Positions 14,783 through 21,192 of a DNA stretch of 21,192 nt are shown one piece after another. This DNA comes from JBECKQ01 sp040235375 (GTDB lineage Bacteria > Planctomycetota > Phycisphaerae > UBA1845), in NCBI GenBank assembly GCA_040235375.1, contig JBECKQ010000368.1:1-21192 (forward strand). The letters are read 5' to 3'. The notes beneath the pieces were generated by a model. The model saw nothing but the letters and a program-made list of their open reading frames with translations, was not told the origin of the DNA and made no database searches. The position numbers and the translations under genes are program-made. Position 1 is the stretch's first letter, and each line of letters starts with the position of its first letter.

Positions 14783-17700
14783 TCAGCGGGCGGAGAGTCG
14801 CTTGGGGCCCACGAGGTCGGGCGCGGGCGGTAGCTGGGGCGTGGGGCGTTGCTTGAAGCGCGCGAGCTCTTCGGTGTGCAGGTTGGTCAGCTCGATCGGG
14901 CGGCCCTTGATGAACAGGCAGGTAATACCGGCTTCGGCCTGGATGGGCAGGTCGCTGCACACGATGACGTTGGCGATCTTGCCGGGTTCGAGCGAGCCGA
15001 GCGTCTGGGAGACGCCGAGGATGTCGGCGGCGTCGAGCGTGAGGGCGCGCATGGCGCGCGCGGGCGAGAGGCCGTTGGCGACGGCAATGCCCACGTCGAT
15101 CGGCAGTTCGAACGCGCCGGCGGCGCTGCCGGAACCGAAGCAGAACTTCACGTTCGCGGCAGCCAGGGCGGCCGGGCAGGCGAAGACCGAATCGAACGGC
15201 TCGTAATCGCTGGCCGGAACACTCGTAATGGCCGAGAAGACCACGGGCACCTTGTGTTCGGCGAGGACGTCGGCGCATTTCCAGGCCTCCTGGCCGCCGT
15301 TGATGATACAGCGGAGGTGGTGCTTCTCGGCGAACTCGATGCTTTCGATGATGCTCTTGACGTCCTGGGCGTGGAAGACAACAGGCTTGTTCCCGCGAAC
15401 GTAGGGGATCATCGCTTCGAGCCGCAGGTCGCGCGGTGGGCAGGCGTCGTCCGAAGTGCCATCAGGCTGGCACAGCTCAGTGATGCGCGCGTACTGTCTG
15501 GCTTCGTCCAGGAAGTCCTCGAGCTCTTTCATGTTCTTGTCGTGTTCGGCGCTTTTCGCCTCGCGGTCCGACTCGGGCAGGTCGGCCGGCAGGACAGGGA
15601 TCGACATGTGCATGGCGAAGTCGTCGCCGTCGAGCATCGGCGGCGTTGACCAGCCGTCGAGATCGACGATGGCGCTGCGCCCGCTGATCCAGCCGCCGGC
15701 CGGCTGCACGAGCGCAGTCGTGATGCCGGCGCAGCGGGCGACGCGCAGGTGTTCGCTGAACGGGTTGAACGCGGAAACGGCCCGGAGCTCGGGGGCGATG
15801 TGAGCGATCTCGCGATCGTCGCGCGTGGCGGGCTCCATGAGGATTTCGGAAAGGCCGAGACGGCTGCCGGCGTCGACGAGGCCGGGGAAAACGTGTCCGC
15901 CATGGGCGTCGATGATGATCGCCCCGGGGGGGACGACGACGTCAGCGCCGACGGCGGCGATGCGGTCATCGCGGATGACGATCCGGCCGTTGGGAATCAG
16001 TGGCGAGCTGATGGGGTGGATAGTGGCATTGGTGATGGCGTAGAGCGCGTGCTCGCCGCGTTCGATGGGAAGCGGGTGCTGCGGAGCGCGGGCGATCGGT
16101 CGCGACTTGGCGTTGCGCTTGGGGCGGGGGTTTTCGAAGTAGACTTCGCCGTCGATGAGCGTCATCACGCATTTGCTGAAGCTGTCAAGCGGGTGGCCGT
16201 TGAAGATGGCGATATCCCCGTCCTTTCCGACCTCGATGCTGCCGACGCGGTCACCGATACCGAGCTGCTCGGCGGGGTTGAGCGTGACGAGGCGGAGGGC
16301 CTCGTTATCGCTGAGTCCGCCCCAGCGGACGGTCTTCGCCGCTTCGACGTTGAGGTAGCGGATGAGGTCCGCGGAGTCGGAGTTGACGGAAACGCTGACG
16401 CCCTGGCGCGTCATGGCGGCGGCGTTGTAAGGGATGCCGCCGAATGCTTCGATCTTGTACGCCCACATGGAAGCGAAGCACGAGGCGCCGCAGCCGTGGC
16501 GCACGATCTCCGGCGCAATTCGGTAGCCCTCGAGCACGTGGTGCAGCGCGGCAATGCGGAAGCCGAAATCTTCCGCCATCTTCATGACGCGAAGGAATTC
16601 GCTGGCGCGGTAGCCATGACAGTGGACGTATACGTCGCCGGTCAGGACGCCGGCGAGCGTTTCCATGCGCAGATCGCGGCGGAGCGGAGGCTCGTCGTGG
16701 CCGGCGGCAACCTGCGCGGCGCGCCGTTGCTGCTCGCCGCGGTATTCATTGGCGGCGGTGAGTGCCTGGCGCATGACGCTCTCAACGCCCATGCGCGTAT
16801 TGGGGAAGCGCGAGCCGGCTGACCCGTGGGATTGAGTCACGTTTTCGCCGAGGGCGAACTTGAGCGAGCGGGGCGCCCCCGCGAAGCGCAGGTCGTCCGG
16901 CCGGCGGCCGTAGCGCAGCTTGAGGATGACGTTTTCGCCGCCGATCGGGTTGGCCGAGCCGTGCATGGTGTGGATGGTCGTGACGCCGCCGGCGAGAGCC
17001 CGGTAGATGGCCAACTGGCGATGGTCAATGACGTCGCCGACGCGAGCTTCGGAGCTGATCGCGAGAGGCCATTCGTTGGCATCGTCGATGGCGATGTGCG
17101 TGTGGCAGTCGATGATGCCGGGCATGACGAAGAGGCCGGAGCAGTCGATGCGGGCGACACCGTCCGGCGGCGTCAGGTTCCGGCCGACGGCGGCGATCTT
17201 GCCGTCGCGGATGAAGACGTCGCCGTTGCCGATATCGTCGCCGGCAACGGTGATGACGGTGGCGTTGTCGAGAAAGACGTTGCCGCCGGTGTGGGTTCGC
17301 GGCTTGCGGTCGGCTTCGACTTCCGCGGCCCAGTCGGCGCCGCCGGCGAACTGGACTTCTTCCGTGGCTTCGTCCGTCTTTTTGTCCTTGGCCTTGTCGT
17401 CGTCAGCGGGCTTGGCTTTGTATTCGAAGCGCTTGCCTTCGACGAACATCCAGCGGACGCGGGCGTTTTCGTCGTCGAAAGGCGCGGTGGTCAGGACGAT
17501 GTTGGCGAGGCTTCCTTCGCGGATGGCGCCGAGGTCGTTGTCCACATTGAACATGCGAGCGGGGTTGACAGTCAGGGCCGCGAGGGCGCGGTTGGCGGCC
17601 AGGCCGTGCTTCATCGCGAGGCGCAGCTTCTCGATGAGCTTATCGGGGTGGTCGAGTCCGAGCGAAGATACGGCGACCGTAACGCCGGCGTTGTCGAGCG

Positions 17701-18808
17701 TTCGCAGATTCTCGACCTGCTGCTCCCACTTCAGGTGCTTGTCGCGCTGGACCTTGATGGGGTCGTAGACGCGCTTTGGTTCCGAGTCGGTGTCGGCGGG
17801 TTGGCTGGTCGTCGAGCCTTTCTCGTGTTGCGGCGGTCCGAACCTGGGCTCGTCGTCGAAATCGAGTCGGGCAATTACGGGCACGCGGGCGTCGGCCAAA
17901 GCGTCGGCGAGCTTGTACGCCTCACGTCCGCCGCAGATCCAGATGCGGAAGTTGAACTCGCGGGCAAGGGCGAGGGCGCGGAGGATTTCGACCTCGGTGT
18001 TGGCCTCGAAAACGACGGGGGCGCGGCCGGTGACAACAGGGACCATGGCCTGCAACGCCTCGTCGGTGGGCAGGCGCTCCGGCGAGCGCGGATGGCGCTC
18101 GGCGTACCGCGTCAGTTGCCGGTACCACTGGGCGTCGTAGGCGAACTGGCGGAAGACGGCGATAACACCGAGCAGAGTGGAGGGATAGTCGCCCGGTTCG
18201 CCGGTTTCGAACGAGGCGAGCTGGGCAACGTCGTCGCGTACGACGGCCCGGCGAAGCGGGACATCGGTGATGTCGATCAGTGCGGCGTAGCCGGCGAAGA
18301 TGCCACTTGATGGCACTGCGAGCAGCGAGCCAAAGCCGGCCCGAAGGTAGTCTTCGACGCCGTTGTCGCCGGGATCGTAGAGCTCGATAACGCGGGTTTC
18401 GGGGCGGATGCCGCGGCGATTCGCCAGGCGCGTTTCGGCCAGCGGGCCCTGCGCGGGATCGGGGTTCTCGTCTTCTACGCGATGGCGGTGGGCTTCCGTG
18501 CGTTGCGGTTGCTTTACGCTGAGTCGGCTGGCGGCGTCAATGAAGGCGGGATAAGCGTGCAGTCCTGCGGCGTCGATGGTCAAGGCAGTGGCGGGAACCT
18601 GTACCGAGGTACCGACGGCGGCGATCCGGCCGTCCTCGATCAGGATGGTCGCGTTCGGCGTCACAGCCCCGTCGCTGTCATGGATGGTGACATTGCTGAT
18701 GGCAACGGGCGCGTCGAGTTCGGCAAGCGCGGCCGAGACGAACAGCAGTGCGAATGCGACGGCAACGACTGCAGCGGTGGCGCGCGTGCGGAGGCGGGGA
18801 TCGGACAA
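14783..18808 (-). CDS. Exported protein with three tandem amidohydrolase-like modules
   Basis: The 1341-aa product has a signal peptide (~5-29, RATAAVVAVAFALLFVSAALA) and three amidohydrolase-superfamily modules. Module 2 (~508-893) is complete: MPGIIDCHTHI with the HxH metal pair at 569/571, VHCHGYR (729/731), LHH (756/757) and NSDS with Asp811, then LNPAEQLGIGDRVGSIEVGKDGDIAIF. Modules 1 (~33-463) and 3 (~922-1318) keep the flanking fold (DGRIAAVG, GLVDAGSRLG, ALTLDAADILGV, GSLEPGKIANVIV) but have AAS or AGS where HTH should be, so they cannot bind metal in the usual way. A Lys/Asp-rich linker (~463-485) joins modules 1 and 2. TTG 18808 is chosen for AGGAG (18818-18822) 9 nt upstream. Substrate unknown; imidazolonepropionase- or dipeptidase-like periplasmic hydrolysis is the family guess. 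Confidence 0.87.
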   Translation of the reverse strand: MSDPRLRTRATAAVVAVAFALLFVSAALAELDAPVAISNVTIHDSDGAVTPNATILIEDGRIAAVGTSVQVPATALTIDAAGLHAYPAFIDAASRLSVKQPQRTEAHRHRVEDENPDPAQGPLAETRLANRRGIRPETRVIELYDPGDNGVEDYLRAGFGSLLAVPSSGIFAGYAALIDITDVPLRRAVVRDDVAQLASFETGEPGDYPSTLLGVIAVFRQFAYDAQWYRQLTRYAERHPRSPERLPTDEALQAMVPVVTGRAPVVFEANTEVEILRALALAREFNFRIWICGGREAYKLADALADARVPVIARLDFDDEPRFGPPQHEKGSTTSQPADTDSEPKRVYDPIKVQRDKHLKWEQQVENLRTLDNAGVTVAVSSLGLDHPDKLIEKLRLAMKHGLAANRALAALTVNPARMFNVDNDLGAIREGSLANIVLTTAPFDDENARVRWMFVEGKRFEYKAKPADDDKAKDKKTDEATEEVQFAGGADWAAEVEADRKPRTHTGGNVFLDNATVITVAGDDIGNGDVFIRDGKIAAVGRNLTPPDGVARIDCSGLFVMPGIIDCHTHIAIDDANEWPLAISSEARVGDVIDHRQLAIYRALAGGVTTIHTMHGSANPIGGENVILKLRYGRRPDDLRFAGAPRSLKFALGENVTQSHGSAGSRFPNTRMGVESVMRQALTAANEYRGEQQRRAAQVAAGHDEPPLRRDLRMETLAGVLTGDVYVHCHGYRASEFLRVMKMAEDFGFRIAALHHVLEGYRIAPEIVRHGCGASCFASMWAYKIEAFGGIPYNAAAMTRQGVSVSVNSDSADLIRYLNVEAAKTVRWGGLSDNEALRLVTLNPAEQLGIGDRVGSIEVGKDGDIAIFNGHPLDSFSKCVMTLIDGEVYFENPRPKRNAKSRPIARAPQHPLPIERGEHALYAITNATIHPISSPLIPNGRIVIRDDRIAAVGADVVVPPGAIIIDAHGGHVFPGLVDAGSRLGLSEILMEPATRDDREIAHIAPELRAVSAFNPFSEHLRVARCAGITTALVQPAGGWISGRSAIVDLDGWSTPPMLDGDDFAMHMSIPVLPADLPESDREAKSAEHDKNMKELEDFLDEARQYARITELCQPDGTSDDACPPRDLRLEAMIPYVRGNKPVVFHAQDVKSIIESIEFAEKHHLRCIINGGQEAWKCADVLAEHKVPVVFSAITSVPASDYEPFDSVFACPAALAAANVKFCFGSGSAAGAFELPIDVGIAVANGLSPARAMRALTLDAADILGVSQTLGSLEPGKIANVIVCSDLPIQAEAGITCLFIKGRPIELTNLHTEELARFKQRPTPQLPPAPDLVGPKRLSAR

Positions 18809-18817
18809 GGTATTGTT

Positions 18818-18822
18818 CTCCT
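18818..18822 (-). promoter_or_regulatory. Ribosome binding site AGGAG that selects a TTG start
   Basis: AGGAG on the minus strand lies 9 nt before TTG 18808, and translation from there starts four residues before the basic part of the signal peptide. The other in-frame start, TTG 18874, has no such site and would add a 22-residue Arg/Thr-rich extension. Confidence 0.7.
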
Positions 18823-18834
18823 GCGTTGGCTGAG

Positions 18835-18855
18835 CTCGCGTACCGCGAGTACGCG
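18835..18855. promoter_or_regulatory. Overlapping alternative hairpins in the divergent gap
   Basis: CGCGTAC-CGCGA-GTACGCG (18837-18855) is an exact 7-5-7 palindrome. CTCGCG-TAC-CGCGAG (18835-18849) is an exact alternative fold using the same bases. Both end 13-15 nt upstream of the AGGAG of the amidohydrolase gene, and GCGTTGGC is directly repeated on either side (18823-18830 and 18853-18860). Suits an operator or a leader structure affecting translation. Confidence 0.4.
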
Positions 18856-18948
18856 TTGGCCGGCGTGAACTCAATGGCGCAATCTAATTGGCATGGGCGG
18901 GCCTGTCGAGCGGTGGCCGGTAAGGCGTTCGGGGGATAGAGTAGGGCC

Positions 18949-20562
18949 GTGGCTGTTGTCGTTCGCAATATCAAGCTCAGTCTCGAGGAGCCCGAGGAAG
19001 TGGTTCTGACGCGGGCGGCGAGCCGGCTGCGCGTCCCGCCCGAGGCGATCCGCGCCCACGCGGTCGTCCGGCGGTCGCTGGACGCCCGCGACCACGCCGA
19101 GTTGCACTTTGTCTACACAGTGGAGCTGGCCCTGGCGGATGGGACCGCGGCCGAGGAGCGTTGCGTGCGGCGGGCGCGCGGGCGGAACGTGGAGATGATC
19201 ACCCTGCGGGCGCAAGCGTCCCTGGAGCCGGGCCATGAGCCGCTGCCGCACCGCCCGGTGGTCATCGGTTTCGGTCCCGCGGGAATGTTCGCGGCGCTCC
19301 TTCTCGCGGAGTACGGCTACGAGCCGCTCGTGCTCGAGCGGGGGCGGGATGTCCGCCGCCGGCACAAGGACATCCTCCAGACGTTCTATCGGGAGGGGAT
19401 TTTCAATCCGGAGTCGAACCTGTTGTATGGCGAGGGCGGAGCCGGCACCTACAGCGACGGCAAGGTCTACACCCGCGTGAACGATCCCGCGGTGCGACGC
19501 GTCCTGGCGATTCTGTGCCGGTTCGGAGCCGATCCCGCGGTGCTCGTCGACGCGAAGCCGCACATTGGCAGCGATCGGCTGCCGACGATCTGCCGGAGAA
19601 TCCGGACGCACATCGAGCGGTTGGGTGGCGAGGTGCGATTCGAAGCGCGGGTGGACGACTTTGATGTCAGTGACACAGGACTGTCAGGACTTGTGGTCGC
19701 CGGCGAGCGAATCGCGGTGGGGCCGGTACTGCTGGGGATCGGTCATTCGGCGCGGGACACGTACGCGCGGCTGAGTGCGCGGGGCATGGCGCTGGCGGCG
19801 CGGCCGTTTCAGCTCGGCGTGCGGATTGAGCACCCGCAGGAGATGGTCGATCGCTGGCAGTACGGCGCGGCGGCGGATCATCCGCGACTGCCGCCGGCGG
19901 ACTATCAGCTCGTGGCCAAAGATGCCGCGGGGCAAGGGCGCGACCTGTTCAGCTTCTGCATGTGCCCGGGCGGGACGATCCTGCCGACGAACGAGTCGGC
20001 CGGCCTCATCGCGACGAACGGGGCAAGCAACGCGACGCGTTCGGGGCGGTTCGCGAACAGCGGCTTCGTGATCACGATCGATCCGGCACAGGTCGGCGGC
20101 GATCCGCTCGGCGGACTGGCGTATCAGCGGCGGTGGGAGGAGGCGGCGTTCCAGGCGAGTGGATCGTACAAGGTGCCGGCGCAGCGGTGCAGCGATTTTC
20201 TTGCCGGTAGGGCGTCGGACGGCGTGCTGGAGACGAGCTACCCACTCGGCGGTACGTGGTGCCGGATCGAGGCAATTCTGCCGGCGAACCTGGTGGAGGC
20301 GCTCAAACGTGGGCTGCCGGCGCTGGGGCGGAAACTGACAGGATTCGCCGGCCCGGAGGCGATCATCACCGCGCCGGAGAGCCGGGCGAGCACGCCGGTG
20401 CGGATCGTGCGCGACGCGCAAACGCGCGAGTCAGTCTCGACGCGGAACCTGTTCCCGATCGGCGAAGGCGCCGGCTACGCGGGCGGAATCGTGAGCGCGG
20501 CGATCGACGGAATGCGCACGGCGGAACGACTGATTCGCACGTACCGGCCCGTAAGAACCTGA
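18949..20562 (+). CDS. FAD-dependent oxidoreductase (COG2509 type)
   Basis: The 537-aa protein fits the COG2509 family of uncharacterised FAD-dependent dehydrogenases. A family-specific N-terminal domain (1-~95) is followed by the dinucleotide-binding fold VVIGFGPAGMFAALLLAEYG, with GxGxxG at 107-112 and Glu130 (VLERG) placed to bind the FAD ribose. The family block NLLYGEGGAGTYSDGKVYTR is at 157-176, FCMCPGG and SNATRSGRFANSG lie mid-protein, and NLFPIGEGAGYAGGIVSAAIDG near the C-terminus closes the FAD site. The start is GTG 18949 with GGGGGA / GTAGGG upstream; it gives the family's full length. It is divergent from the amidohydrolase (140 bp) and converges on the next gene with only 6 bp between stops. 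The substrate of the family is not known. Confidence 0.9.
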   Translation: MAVVVRNIKLSLEEPEEVVLTRAASRLRVPPEAIRAHAVVRRSLDARDHAELHFVYTVELALADGTAAEERCVRRARGRNVEMITLRAQASLEPGHEPLPHRPVVIGFGPAGMFAALLLAEYGYEPLVLERGRDVRRRHKDILQTFYREGIFNPESNLLYGEGGAGTYSDGKVYTRVNDPAVRRVLAILCRFGADPAVLVDAKPHIGSDRLPTICRRIRTHIERLGGEVRFEARVDDFDVSDTGLSGLVVAGERIAVGPVLLGIGHSARDTYARLSARGMALAARPFQLGVRIEHPQEMVDRWQYGAAADHPRLPPADYQLVAKDAAGQGRDLFSFCMCPGGTILPTNESAGLIATNGASNATRSGRFANSGFVITIDPAQVGGDPLGGLAYQRRWEEAAFQASGSYKVPAQRCSDFLAGRASDGVLETSYPLGGTWCRIEAILPANLVEALKRGLPALGRKLTGFAGPEAIITAPESRASTPVRIVRDAQTRESVSTRNLFPIGEGAGYAGGIVSAAIDGMRTAERLIRTYRPVRT

Positions 20563-20568
20563 GCCCGG

Positions 20569-21126
20569 TCAGGTGTGATCGAGTTCCTTGCAATCCTGGC
20601 GCGGTTGGGCTTTGAGCAATTCTTCGAGCGTGAATCTCGCGCCGCATTCGGGACAGCGGGCTTCGTGCAGTCCGGTCAGGTTGTAGCCGCACAGCGGGCA
20701 CGCGATGGTGTCGCGGCCGGCGGCGGCAAGTCGCTCGAGACGTTCGGCCGGCGTTTCGCGCCAGATGAGCACGCTTCCAAGCACGCCGACAATGGGCCCA
20801 ACTCCGCCCCCGATGAGCACGCCAACCTCTGCCTCATCTGTCGTGGCCGCTATGGCTACGCCGAGTACCGCACTCGCCCCGATGGCGAGCGGGATGAGCA
20901 GCAGCGAACTGAGCGTCCGCCGCCGCGTCCACTTGACCATGTCATGCCACAAGGCGAGCCAATAAGCCGTGATGACGACGTAGACGATTGCCCACATGGC
21001 CAGCAAGGCGAACAGATCAGGCACTCCTCCACCTGCGATGATGAACACGAAGAAGAGAACCAGCACCGTGCCAGCCACCGGCAGGAGCAGCATGGCCAAA
21101 ATGAGTCGGGCGATCAGACGGCTCAT
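20569..21126 (-). CDS. Four-helix membrane protein with C-terminal zinc ribbon
   Basis: The 185-aa protein has four hydrophobic segments (about 7-31, 37-60, 71-94 and 100-121), the first following a short basic start. The soluble tail carries CPLCGYNLTGLHEARCPEC with Cys143, 146, 158 and 161 set to hold one zinc ion, then a short helix (TLEELLKAQ). This ribbon, with the words CGYNL and RCPECG, is common at the ends of small planctomycete membrane proteins whose role is unknown. ATG 21124-21126 gives a clean first helix but has no clear ribosome site. It converges on the FAD oxidoreductase gene with 6 bp between the stops, leaving no room for a separate terminator. No function can be assigned. 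Confidence 0.75.
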   Translation of the reverse strand: MSRLIARLILAMLLLPVAGTVLVLFFVFIIAGGGVPDLFALLAMWAIVYVVITAYWLALWHDMVKWTRRRTLSSLLLIPLAIGASAVLGVAIAATTDEAEVGVLIGGGVGPIVGVLGSVLIWRETPAERLERLAAAGRDTIACPLCGYNLTGLHEARCPECGARFTLEELLKAQPRQDCKELDHT

Positions 21127-21192
21127 GACGTATATCGTACTTGATGAGGGTGCGGCTGCCAGCGATGCTGCCGGTGCGCATAGAAAGAGGCC

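Noticed and set aside
16826..18310. Plus-strand open frame (494 codons) opposite the amidohydrolase gene
   Set aside because: The Asp/Val/Gly-rich translation is the usual antisense product of a GC-rich gene; the opposite strand has conserved motifs throughout.

Overview
The window looks like a piece of a GC-rich Planctomycetota chromosome, probably a Phycisphaerae-like lineage. The hints are a Sigma70_ECF (PF07638-type) sigma factor in an operon with a WD40 Ser/Thr kinase, a dockerin-like tail with the motif LQDYGDFVGCLLGP, the CPLCGYNL / RCPECG zinc ribbon on a small membrane protein, and large modular secreted proteins. This placement comes from family knowledge; no marker gene is present.

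Left end (1-2528) is mosaic and partly decayed. It holds the 3' end of an IS3-family transposase and its probable right terminus, then the last ~60 codons of a TolB-type propeller protein, then an AraC/cupin regulator that has lost its DNA-binding domain. An intact 4-oxalocrotonate-tautomerase-like gene is divergent from that regulator, with a palindrome and a TATAAT box between them. A long hairpin separates the tautomerase from a convergent orphan Flp pilin gene. A ~640 bp stretch with several small inverted repeats and no gene follows.

Centre (2529-12984) is the most coherent unit. Three minus-strand genes, probably one operon, encode exported proteins: a 147-aa dockerin-like protein, a 1190-aa tail-fibre-like repeat protein and a 731-aa M6-type metalloprotease. 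They are divergent from an ECF sigma factor gene followed 12 bp later by a membrane-anchored Ser/Thr kinase with 14 WD40 repeats. The shared 337-bp region carries several perfect inverted repeats. A plausible but unproven reading is that the kinase and sigma pair senses a signal and controls the exported proteins.

Right end (12985-21192) is housekeeping-like: a cardiolipin synthase, a 1341-aa exported protein made of three tandem amidohydrolase-like modules of which only the middle one keeps the metal ligands, a divergent COG2509-type FAD-dependent oxidoreductase, and a convergent small membrane protein with a zinc ribbon. A hairpin between the cardiolipin synthase and amidohydrolase genes shares a core with the one at 1614-1692, which suggests a dispersed palindromic repeat family. 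No tRNA, rRNA or CRISPR array was seen.
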